From positions 744,001 to 808,000 of the forward strand of contig CAVZCL010000005.1 in assembly GCA_963773745.1 (NCBI GenBank): a stretch of DNA of 64,000 nt, in the 5' to 3' direction. This document shows, piece after piece, positions 38,479-46,570 of the stretch. Origin of the DNA: UBA5069 sp963773745 (lineage in GTDB: Bacteria; Chloroflexota; Anaerolineae; Caldilineales; Caldilineaceae). A program made the position numbers and the translations under genes. Each line of letters opens with the position of its first letter. The stretch's first letter is position 1. The notes under the pieces are model-generated. The model was not told the DNA's origin. It made no database searches and worked only from the letters and a program-made list of their open reading frames with translations.

Positions 38479-38578
38479 ACGCCTGTACACAGATTTCACA
38501 GAAACGAACAGATAACAGCGAATCCTGGCTTTCATTCGCTGTTATCTGTTCGTTTCTGTGAAATCTGTGTACAGGCGT
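38479..38578. repeat. long palindrome of ACACAGATTTCACAGA type
   Basis: ACGCCTGTACACAGATTTCA starts the left arm and its reverse complement ends the right arm. Arms are about 43 bases with a loop near CCTGGCTTTC. The core phrase recurs in the palindrome at 49963-50158. Confidence 0.88.
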
Positions 38579-38660
38579 CTTTGGGCGGAACCAATCCGCT
38601 GCGCCGTGCGTTTGCGCGCGAGGAACAGGGTGGACCCTCATTGTTCCTTTCCTTCCTCTG

Positions 38661-38692
38661 GGCCGACGTCCGCTGAGCCTCGGACGTCGGCC
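38661..38692. terminator. 12-bp hairpin
   Basis: GGCCGACGTCCG / CGGACGTCGGCC with an eight-base loop, downstream of the palindrome and before the next plus-strand gene. Function uncertain. Confidence 0.4.
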
Positions 38693-38855
38693 TATACCTC
38701 TTCTTCGGCGCTGCGTAGGCATTGCGCATGGCGTGCGCCATTCACGCATCTGGATTTGATTCGTTGCGTAGAGACATAACACGGTATACTCCCATCGACA
38801 TCCCCCCAAAGGGACCCTTTTTGCGCGCCTGGTGGCGCGTTTTGCGAGGTGCTAT

Positions 38856-40232
38856 GTGGCTGAAGGATCGTCGCCATCACAAAAATCTGATAACACGCAG
38901 GCGCATGTCTTCAAGCGCTTTCTGATCGGTTGCGTTGCGCTGGCCGTGCTGGCGGCGGCACTGCTGGCTGGGCGCGAGGGCGCGCCGCGCGCCGCACATG
39001 CGCAGGTGATTACCGACACGCCGACTTCGCCCTTTACGTCGACGCCTACGCCGACTACAACACCCACACCTTCGATCACACCGACCTGGACCGTCACCCC
39101 CTTTGGCTTTGTTTCGCCGACGCCAACATTCACATGGACGCCACCCTTTGTGTTCGACTCACCGCTGCAAACGCCTACGCCCGTGCGCGAAATTCGCGTC
39201 GTCACCGAAATCAGCCACCCGGGCAGCGGTGATGCGATAGCGGGGTCCGCCGCAATCCTGGGCACGGCGCTCATGCCGAGCTATCGCAAATACGACATCC
39301 ACATTTCGCCCGCGGGGGCCGAAAACTGGCAGTGGCTGGTGACGAGCCTGGACATCGTGCATGACGGCACACTCTATGTGCTCGACAGCACGAAGTTCGG
39401 TGATGGCTACTATGACGTGCGCCTGCGCACGATTGACGACCTGGGCGCCTACCGCGAGGCTTTCCTGCGCGGCCTCGAAATCCGCAATGCCAACCCGCCC
39501 ACGCCTACCGTGGCGCTGGACCCGCTGGGCGTGCCCTTGCCGCCACAGCCGCTTTCGCCGCTGGGGCCGCCCACAGCTACGCCCCGCCCGCGCATTGTGC
39601 AGAACATCCCCAACGGGCAGGGCATCTTTGCGCCCGAGGTGGGGCAGACGGTGGCCGGCCCGGTGGACATTGTAGGCACGGCCAATGGCGCCTGGCCCGA
39701 TCCATTTGTGCGCTACGAAATCGCCATTTCGCCTGCCGGACAGGGCGCGTGGACCTGGCTCTACAGCAGTGAGCAGCAGATGTGGCAGGAGGTGCTCTAC
39801 ACGCTGGATTCAACGCAGTTCGCAAATGGCTCTTGGGACGTGCGCCTGCGCAACGTCTATCGCGACGGCAACTATGACGAGTACATTCTGCGCTATCTGC
39901 AGATCGACAATTCGGGGCGCCCCGGCCCGGATGTTCTGGCCAATGGGATAGCGCAGCCGATTTCGGGCAGCAATGTGCGCGGTGTTACGCTCTTTGTGGG
40001 CACGGCGACCGACCCGGCCTTTAGCCGCTGGGAACTGGCGTGGTCGCCCTCGGGGCTGGAGCAGTGGACGGCACTTACAAGCAGCCAGCGGCCGGCGCTC
40101 AACGAAGCGCTGGCGCGGCTGGACCTGAGCAAGCTGGCGGGTACGCAGATTGACGTGCGCCTGCGTGTTGTGCGCGAGGATGGCAACTACGACGAGTACT
40201 TTACACGTGGGTTGCGCGTGCTGGGCGGGTAG
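38856..40232 (+). CDS. exported protein with three Ig-like repeats
   Basis: About 458 residues from GTG 38856 with GAGG upstream. An ATG at 38854 in another frame would give the positively charged start MWLKDRRHHKNLITRRR and could join this frame through one missing base near 38920. The hydrophobic signal LIGCVALAVLAAALLAG is followed by a Thr/Pro linker. Three repeats of ~95-110 residues then share a pattern: V.G...I.GTA, YxIxISPAG..WxWL, LYxLDST, G.YDVRLR...DGNYDEY..R.L.I. I do not know a named family for the repeat; it looks like a beta-sandwich. No catalytic motif is seen. It lies between the penicillin-binding proteins and the LysM-fasciclin gene, so a surface role is likely. Confidence 0.65.
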   Translation: MAEGSSPSQKSDNTQAHVFKRFLIGCVALAVLAAALLAGREGAPRAAHAQVITDTPTSPFTSTPTPTTTPTPSITPTWTVTPFGFVSPTPTFTWTPPFVFDSPLQTPTPVREIRVVTEISHPGSGDAIAGSAAILGTALMPSYRKYDIHISPAGAENWQWLVTSLDIVHDGTLYVLDSTKFGDGYYDVRLRTIDDLGAYREAFLRGLEIRNANPPTPTVALDPLGVPLPPQPLSPLGPPTATPRPRIVQNIPNGQGIFAPEVGQTVAGPVDIVGTANGAWPDPFVRYEIAISPAGQGAWTWLYSSEQQMWQEVLYTLDSTQFANGSWDVRLRNVYRDGNYDEYILRYLQIDNSGRPGPDVLANGIAQPISGSNVRGVTLFVGTATDPAFSRWELAWSPSGLEQWTALTSSQRPALNEALARLDLSKLAGTQIDVRLRVVREDGNYDEYFTRGLRVLGG

Positions 40233-40401
40233 TGGGATGCGCGGAAATACGAGCATTGGGCGCATTTGTAAGGCGCACCGGTCCGTGTGAAACGTCGTCT
40301 GGAGGCGGTCTGAATGTGTGCGCAACGCGGGCATTTGGGCGAACGTGGGCCAAGCGTTGCCTTTTGGGCCGAGAAAGCCTGGGGAAAACACGTATTGTGA
40401 A

Positions 40402-40431
40402 TTAGCGAACAGGCCGCGCACTCGTTATAAT
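40402..40431 (+). promoter_or_regulatory. possible promoter upstream of LysM-fasciclin gene
   Basis: TATAAT at 40426-40431 with TTAGCG at 40402-40407, an 18-base spacer. The gene starts 228 bases downstream, so a long leader would result. A second TATAAA-like site lies near 40489. No gene was seen in 40233-40658. Confidence 0.4.
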
Positions 40432-40658
40432 TCGCGGTGGCGCGTGCGGATGACGCCTGTACGTGGCTGGAGCGCACATTTCGTATATGCTATAAAAAAC
40501 AACAGAATATCCATTCGCAGCAGGAATCATAGTTAGATTTCGGGATCTGCTCCCCTCGCGGGAGCACACAATCAAGCAAACAACGCTGTAGGTCCGGGCA
40601 GGCGCTGCCATTGGGGCACGCACTGCAAGAACAATACCAGACAATGGAGGCACCCGTA

Positions 40659-42752
40659 ATGCAACGAGCAAATCTGCGTAAAGCATTTTCACTGCTCCTG
40701 ATCACCGCCCTGCTTTTGGGCGTCTTTTCCTCACTGGCCTTTGCGCAGGAAACTCCTGCCGAGACGCCGACTGCCGAGGCGCCTGCTGCTGAGGCCCCTG
40801 CAGCCGATGCGCCTGCAGAAACTGCCGCCCCTGAGGCTGTTGCTGAGCCGGCCATGAGCAGCTCGGGCAGAGCGCTCTCGGGCACGCTGACCGGCGGCCA
40901 GTTCGACAAGACCTGGCTACAGCTGGTGGCTGACGAGCGCGATGCCCAGGTGACGCTGATTGCCGACTGGGATCGCGATGCGCCCTCAAGCAACGGCCTG
41001 GGCTTCTTTGTCCTCACGCAGGCCAACGTTGCCGCTGTGCAGGCAGGCGGCTCGCTGCAGGCCAACAACATTGCGGCCGGCGGCGCCTACTCGCAGGGCT
41101 CGGGCAATCAGCAGATTGCCGGCTTCAAGGCAACCGACCTGGAGTACACCGTCGTCATGGCCAACGACTCGGCCGCTGACGCCAACTTCACGCTGCGCGC
41201 AACCAACGCCAATCTCTCGGATGATTCGGGCCGCACGACCAACCCCGACGCACCTGCAGCCGCCACCGACGCAGCGCCCGAAGCGGCGCCTGCCGCCGAC
41301 GTGGTGGCCACACCCGAGCCGGCTGCCGTTGCCACCACAGTCACTGTGACGACCACGACGACGACCGTTGAGGTTGCGCCGGTGGTTGAGGCAGCACCCG
41401 CCGTCGCCCCTGGCACGCCCGTGGTTGTGCAGCAGGCCGAACTCAAGGGTTCGCTCAATGGTGATGGTGTGCAGCACTACCTGGGCCTGACCCCCAACGA
41501 GCGCGACGGCCAGATGGCCGTTTCCCTCACCTTTGACCCGCAGGATAGCCAGGAATTGGCGCGCCGCATGAACTTCTGGGTGCTCGACAACCAGGGCTTC
41601 CAGCGCTATGTCGACGGCGCCGCCGCCAGTGATGTGGCCGTTGCCGCCGGCAGCCGCGCCTTCACCGGCCCGGCCAACGAGCGTGTGGCCACCTTCAACG
41701 CAACCGGTCTTGGCCCGTATACGGTCATTGTCTACAACAACTCGCTCGTCCCTGCCACCTATACGCTCTCGGTTGACGGCGGCTTGCTGCTTGATGATGC
41801 CGGCCAGACCGACACGGCCAAGGAGATGGGCGCGATGGCCCCTGCGGCCGCAGCCGCCACAGGCGTAACTGTGACCACCGAAGTGGCCGCCGCGACAGTC
41901 GCGACGACCACAACCGCCGCCGCGGCAACCACGCCCGGCCGTGAAGGCGAGCCTGGCGGTAGCTATACCGTCAAGGCCGGCGACACCCTGGCGCTCATTG
42001 CCCGCGACATCTACGGCGACTACTCGCTATACCAGGGCATCTGCACCTTCAACAACATTGCCGACTGCGCCCGCATTGAAATCGGCGACGTCATCAAGCT
42101 GCCCACTCTGGCCCAAATCGGCGCCAATGCAACAGCACCTGCTGCTGCCGCCACACCGGCCGCCGCCGCCACGCCTGCTGCCGCGACGCCTGCCGCAACA
42201 GCTGCAACCACGGCCACAGAGACGATGACGGAGACAGCGACGACGACACCGACCACCGGCACGTCGGCCGCGCTGCCCACGCCAACGGCTGCTGCGCCGG
42301 TCGCGACCACACCCGCTGCCTCCACGACGCCGGCTGCCTCAGGCCAGTCGATTCTGGACGTGGCTGAGGCCAATGGCAACTTCACCGTGCTGATCAAGGC
42401 GCTCAAGGCTGCCGGCCTCGATGACGATCTTGACGGTGCGGGTCCGTTTACCGTCTTTGCACCGACCGACGCCGCCTTCAATGCGCTCGGTTCGGCCACG
42501 GTTGATGCCTTGCTAAAGGACACGCGCAGCCTGCAGCAGATTCTGCTCTACCATGTCGTCGACGACAAGATCCTCTCCACGGACCTGGCCAACGGCATGG
42601 AAGTTGTGACGATGCAGGGCAGCCCGATTGGCTTCACGCTCAGCGGTAGCGTTGCCAAGGTGCAGGACTCCAACATCGTGAGTGCGGACATTCCCGCAAG
42701 CAACGGCGTCATTCATGTCATTGACAAGATGATGCAGCCGCCGGCACCGTGA
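40659..42752 (+). CDS. exported LysM and fasciclin domain protein
   Basis: 697 residues from ATG 40659, with GGAGG at ideal spacing. Signal peptide: AFSLLLITALLLGVFSSLAFA. An Ala/Pro/Glu-rich stretch precedes two related beta-sandwich domains (~75-195 and ~265-385), each ending SLSDDSGRT or LLLDDAGQT; they resemble pre-peptidase or collagen-binding-like domains. A Thr/Val-rich linker precedes LysM at ~435-482 (SYTVKAGDTLALIARDIYGD ... CARIEIGDVIKLP). After an Ala/Thr linker, a fasciclin domain occupies ~563-697 (FTVLIKALKAAGLDDDLDG, GPFTVFAPTDAAFNAL, ILLYHVVDDKIL, NGVIHVIDKM). LysM binds peptidoglycan and fasciclin mediates adhesion, so the protein probably sits on the wall and holds cells together. 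A good terminator follows. Confidence 0.85.
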   Translation: MQRANLRKAFSLLLITALLLGVFSSLAFAQETPAETPTAEAPAAEAPAADAPAETAAPEAVAEPAMSSSGRALSGTLTGGQFDKTWLQLVADERDAQVTLIADWDRDAPSSNGLGFFVLTQANVAAVQAGGSLQANNIAAGGAYSQGSGNQQIAGFKATDLEYTVVMANDSAADANFTLRATNANLSDDSGRTTNPDAPAAATDAAPEAAPAADVVATPEPAAVATTVTVTTTTTTVEVAPVVEAAPAVAPGTPVVVQQAELKGSLNGDGVQHYLGLTPNERDGQMAVSLTFDPQDSQELARRMNFWVLDNQGFQRYVDGAAASDVAVAAGSRAFTGPANERVATFNATGLGPYTVIVYNNSLVPATYTLSVDGGLLLDDAGQTDTAKEMGAMAPAAAAATGVTVTTEVAAATVATTTTAAAATTPGREGEPGGSYTVKAGDTLALIARDIYGDYSLYQGICTFNNIADCARIEIGDVIKLPTLAQIGANATAPAAAATPAAAATPAAATPAATAATTATETMTETATTTPTTGTSAALPTPTAAAPVATTPAASTTPAASGQSILDVAEANGNFTVLIKALKAAGLDDDLDGAGPFTVFAPTDAAFNALGSATVDALLKDTRSLQQILLYHVVDDKILSTDLANGMEVVTMQGSPIGFTLSGSVAKVQDSNIVSADIPASNGVIHVIDKMMQPPAP

Positions 42753-42801
42753 CGCACGGATCGCACGGATAGTACGGATAGCAGAAATTGAGATTGCGTG
42801 A

Positions 42802-42838
42802 AGCGGTGGGCTGCCAGGCAGCCCACCGCTTTGTTGTT
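42802..42838 (+). terminator. Rho-independent terminator
   Basis: AGCGGTGGGCTGCC / GGCAGCCCACCGCT stem, followed by TTGTTGTT. Confidence 0.82.
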
Positions 42839-42915
42839 GAAGCGAGGCTTCGGCTGCCGCCTCTGCACCACAAGCAACGCGAAAAGAGACGCACAAGCGT
42901 TCGACTGGCTGGGGT

Positions 42916-45543
42916 TTGAGTGATAAAATTGAACGCATGCCCACAAAGCCAACCAAGGGGCGCAAGGCCGGCGCGGCGGCGCCAGAAGCCCTTGCTGCCA
43001 ACGCACAATTGCGCGAAAGATCCCTCGAATACGTCCCGCTGGATGAAGACGCGGCCGAGCCCGTGACTGAGGCGCGTGCAGTGCGTGCACGCGGTGACAG
43101 CGCGCCCGCCGGCGCAGAGGCCGACGCACGCAAGGCCGGCGACATGGCCGGCGACATGGCCGAGCTCGCCGCGTGTGACATGGAAGCGTTCTTTGGCCCC
43201 GAGGGACCCCTGGCGGATCTGCTCGACGGCTACGAGCCGCGCCGCAGCCAGGTGGAGATGGCGCAGGCCATTCAGGAGGCGCTGCTGGCGCGCAAGCACA
43301 CGCTGGTGGAGGCCCCCACCGGCACGGGCAAGTCGATTGCCTACCTGGTGCCCGCCATCCTCAGCGGGCGCACAGTCGTCATTGCCACTGCCAACAAGTC
43401 GCTGCAAACCCAACTCTACACCAAGGATATTCCCTTTCTGCGCCAGGCGCTGGGGCGTGAGATTGACGCCGTGCTCGTCAAGGGGCGCAGCAACTATCTC
43501 TGCAGCCTCAAGTGGGAGAACGAACTGGAGGAGCAGAAGCTCTTCGCACGCGTGGACCGCGAGCATGATGCCATCCCCATCATCAAGGAGTGGCTGCAGC
43601 GCACGGAGACGGGCGACGTGGATGAGCTGCCCATGGTGCTCGACGGCGAGTTGCGTTCACACGTGGTCAGCTTTCCCGATGACTGCCTGCAGCGCGATTG
43701 CCACCACTTCAACGACAACTGCTGGATTAACTTCATGCGCGATCACGCTGCCGAAGCGGATGTGATCATCACCAACCACCACCTGTTGCTCAACGCGCTG
43801 GAACTGGGCGTGGCGGGCGAGCGCCTCCTGCCGCCGGCTTCCATTTACATTGTGGATGAAGCGCACGGCCTTGAGCAGACGGCTACGGCGGTCTACGAAA
43901 CGACGGTGACCGACTATAGCGTGGACCAGTTGCTGGCACGTGCGGTGCTCAAGCAGCACCTGTCGGATGAAGAGCTGGCCGAGTTAAGTTTTCTGAATGC
44001 CGAAGCCTTTCAGGAGGTGCAGGTTCGCTCGACCGACAACTCCTTTGTGCTCGAAGGTGACCTCGAAGGGCTGCGCAAACTGGGTCGCGCGCTGGGCGTG
44101 CTGGCCGACAAGCTCAAGCGCGGGCTGCCGGTGCAGGAGCCGAACGCGCCGCCCCCTTCCAGCCCGGCTGACGTGGCCACAGCGCGCGAGCGGCGCTCGG
44201 TTGAACTGACCATCGAGGTGCTGAACAGCACTGCCACGAAGATGGCGACAGTGGCCACAGCCAAACATGATGACGTCATGGTGCGCTATGGCGTGCGCGC
44301 CTTTGACAGGCGGCGCGTCTCGCTGGAGTTGCACGCAGCGCCGATTGACCCCTCCAACCTGCTTGCAAGGTATCTCTTTGATGCCGACGCCAGCAGCGCC
44401 GCGCTTGAGCGCATGGTCGTTTGCACCAGCGCGACCCTCTCCACGGCGGGCTCGTTTGCGCACATGCGCGCCCGCTGCGGCATCCACGGGGCCAGCGTCG
44501 AGCGCATTCTGGCGCCCGTCTTCGACTATCCCACGCAGGCGCTGCTCTACCAGCCTGCGCTGCCCGCCTACCAGTACGGCAATCCCAACGCCTTCTACAA
44601 TGCAGCCGCGCAGGAGGTGGAGCGGCTGCTGGAGGTGAGCCGCGGCCGCTCGCTCTGCCTCTTTACCAACTGGAGCGGCCTGCAGCAGGTGGCGCAACGG
44701 TTGCGCGGCGATGAGAGCGTCGCTCCCATCATCTGGCCCGTGCGCGCACAGGGTGATGCGCCGCGCGATGCGCTCCTCAACTGGTTCCGCGAGACGCCGC
44801 ACAGCGTGCTGCTCGCCACCCGCTCCTTCTGGGAGGGCGTGGACATTCCGGGCGACGACCTGAGCCTGGTGGTACTGGACAAGATGCCCTTCCCCACACC
44901 GGGTGACCCTCTGCACGCCGCGCGCATGCGCGCGCTGGACAGCGTGCGCGAGGGCGCAAGCTTTGGCCAGTATATGCTGCCGCTGATGACGCTGTCGCTC
45001 AAGCAGGGCTTTGGACGCCTGGTGCGCCGCAGCAGCGACCGTGGCGTTGTTGCCATTCTGGACGAGCGGCTGAGCAGCAAGCAGTATGGCCGGCAGGCGC
45101 GCAACGATCTGCCGCCGGCGCGCTTCAGCCGCGACTTTCGCGATGTGCATCACTTCTTCCAGCAGGCGCTCTCCTCCGGCGCAGAGTACGCCATCAATGT
45201 GAGCGCGGCCGTCGCTGATTCGCCGCAGAGTCTGCTTTGGCGTTGGGCAATTGTGCGCCTCTCCGATGGGAAGCGCGACAGCGCCCTGGGCCTCCTGGCC
45301 GATTGCGCCGCGCCGGTGCGGGGCGAACTGCACGCAGCCGAGGCGGCACTGGCTGAGTTGCGCAAGCGCGTTGAGCGTGCCAAGCGCGCCCCGGCCCACT
45401 TTGCTGTGGAGTTGCGCTGCTCCGCCGCCGCCGTCGAGGCGCTGGACGACGTAGCGCTCGTGAGCGAAGTTGCGCCCCACCTGCCACAGCTGCTTAAATG
45501 CTGGCAGGACGTGGATATTGTGCGCACGCTTCCTGCCGACTGA
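42916..45543 (+). CDS. DinG/XPD-type ATP-dependent helicase
   Basis: 875 residues from a TTG, or about 868 from the ATG at about 42937 (MPTKPTKGRK). The first ~80 residues are low-complexity. Helicase motifs: Walker A EAPTGTGKSIAYLVPA, ATANKSLQTQL (Ia), VDEAHGLE (DEAH box), SFWEGVDIPGDDLSLVVLDKMPF, and QGFGRLVRRSSDRG (motif VI). Cys residues at YLCSLKW and CLQRDCHHFNDNC are placed like the 4Fe-4S cluster of the XPD/DinG family. It unwinds DNA with a 5'-to-3' direction in known members and acts in repair and R-loop removal. It has no close operon partner; the permease gene begins 60 bases later after a short triple repeat (AGTCACCACTC-type). Confidence 0.88.
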   Translation: MSDKIERMPTKPTKGRKAGAAAPEALAANAQLRERSLEYVPLDEDAAEPVTEARAVRARGDSAPAGAEADARKAGDMAGDMAELAACDMEAFFGPEGPLADLLDGYEPRRSQVEMAQAIQEALLARKHTLVEAPTGTGKSIAYLVPAILSGRTVVIATANKSLQTQLYTKDIPFLRQALGREIDAVLVKGRSNYLCSLKWENELEEQKLFARVDREHDAIPIIKEWLQRTETGDVDELPMVLDGELRSHVVSFPDDCLQRDCHHFNDNCWINFMRDHAAEADVIITNHHLLLNALELGVAGERLLPPASIYIVDEAHGLEQTATAVYETTVTDYSVDQLLARAVLKQHLSDEELAELSFLNAEAFQEVQVRSTDNSFVLEGDLEGLRKLGRALGVLADKLKRGLPVQEPNAPPPSSPADVATARERRSVELTIEVLNSTATKMATVATAKHDDVMVRYGVRAFDRRRVSLELHAAPIDPSNLLARYLFDADASSAALERMVVCTSATLSTAGSFAHMRARCGIHGASVERILAPVFDYPTQALLYQPALPAYQYGNPNAFYNAAAQEVERLLEVSRGRSLCLFTNWSGLQQVAQRLRGDESVAPIIWPVRAQGDAPRDALLNWFRETPHSVLLATRSFWEGVDIPGDDLSLVVLDKMPFPTPGDPLHAARMRALDSVREGASFGQYMLPLMTLSLKQGFGRLVRRSSDRGVVAILDERLSSKQYGRQARNDLPPARFSRDFRDVHHFFQQALSSGAEYAINVSAAVADSPQSLLWRWAIVRLSDGKRDSALGLLADCAAPVRGELHAAEAALAELRKRVERAKRAPAHFAVELRCSAAAVEALDDVALVSEVAPHLPQLLKCWQDVDIVRTLPAD

Positions 45544-45545
45544 AT

Positions 45546-45600
45546 TGTCTAGTCACCACTCCCTAATCACCACTCTCCAGTCACCACTCTCTGACCGTTA
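45546..45600. repeat. short tandem phrase between helicase and permease
   Basis: Three related units: CTAGTCACCACTCC, CTAATCACCACTCT and CCAGTCACCACTCT. No ribosome binding site is obvious before the following ATG. Confidence 0.6.
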
Positions 45601-45602
45601 CC

Positions 45603-46538
45603 ATGCTTCGATTTCTCACTCGCCGCGCGTTTCTCATCGTTGCCGCGGTACTGCTGGCCAGCTTTGGCGGCTTTGCGTATGCCTGGCTTGCGCGCACAGG
45701 CGCCGGCAATCCCCTCTTTGCGCAAGCGCGCGCCAGTGATCCCTTGCTGCCCGCCTACGGGCGCTACATGCAGGCGCTCATCTCCGGCGCGTTGACCTCG
45801 GACAAATATGGCGCCACCTTCCTCCCGGTGCTTGGGCAGGCCGCGTGGGCAAGCCTCATTCTGCTTGCCGGTGCGCTGCTCATTAGCGTGCCGCTCGGCT
45901 TCGCGCTCGGGCTGGCAGGCGTGCGCAAGGAGCCGCCGGGCGTGCGCGGCTGGCTGCTGGCGATGACGTCGATTGGGATGGCGACACCCAGCTTTTTTGT
46001 GGGCAGCCTGGCTGTGGCCGCCATGCTTCTGCTTGTCATCTACGGGCCATTCGACAAGGTGCTGCTGCCCGTGCAAGGCTTTGGACTGGACGCGCACATT
46101 ATCCTGCCTGCGCTCGTGCTGAGCGTACGCCCCACAGCGCAGATTGCCCAATTTGTGGCCACACTCACAGTGGGCGAACTGAACAAGCCGTACGTCACTG
46201 CGGCGCGCAGCAAGGGGCTCACCTGGCAGAGGGCGACCCGCCATCACGCCCTGCGCAATGTCTACGCGCCGCTGGTGCAGGTGATTGCCCGCACCCTGCG
46301 CATGGTGGTGGGCGAACTGATTCTGGTGGAGTGGCTCTTCGGCTGGCCCGGCCTGGGCACGATGCTGGCTGCCACGTTGATTCCCTCGCGCATGAGCTCG
46401 GGCGGGATAGGTGACGGCTTTCTCGATCCCCCCGTGGTCGCCACCATTGTGGCGGTGCTGGCGCTCTTCTTCGTGCTCATAGACACGATTGCGGCGATGA
46501 CTGTACGCCGGCTTGACCCTCGCCAGAAGCATTCCTGA
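45603..46538 (+). CDS. peptide/nickel-type ABC transporter permease (DppB-like)
   Basis: 311 residues. The N-terminal helix (LTRRAFLIVAAVLLASFGGFAYAWL) and a large outer loop precede five further hydrophobic segments. The EAA loop is clear: PYVTAARSKGLTWQRATRHHALRNVYAPLVQV, where it meets the ATPase in known transporters, and VEWLFGWPGLG follows. It pairs with the DppC-like fusion gene 32 bases downstream. No ATPase or binding protein is adjacent. Confidence 0.85.
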   Translation: MLRFLTRRAFLIVAAVLLASFGGFAYAWLARTGAGNPLFAQARASDPLLPAYGRYMQALISGALTSDKYGATFLPVLGQAAWASLILLAGALLISVPLGFALGLAGVRKEPPGVRGWLLAMTSIGMATPSFFVGSLAVAAMLLLVIYGPFDKVLLPVQGFGLDAHIILPALVLSVRPTAQIAQFVATLTVGELNKPYVTAARSKGLTWQRATRHHALRNVYAPLVQVIARTLRMVVGELILVEWLFGWPGLGTMLAATLIPSRMSSGGIGDGFLDPPVVATIVAVLALFFVLIDTIAAMTVRRLDPRQKHS

Positions 46539-46570
46539 TTGCACCCAAAGGCGTTACTACCGATCGATCC

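Noticed and set aside
38479..38578. Palindrome as a CRISPR repeat or phage attachment site
   Set aside because: Only one unit, no spacers, no integrase or flanking tRNA.
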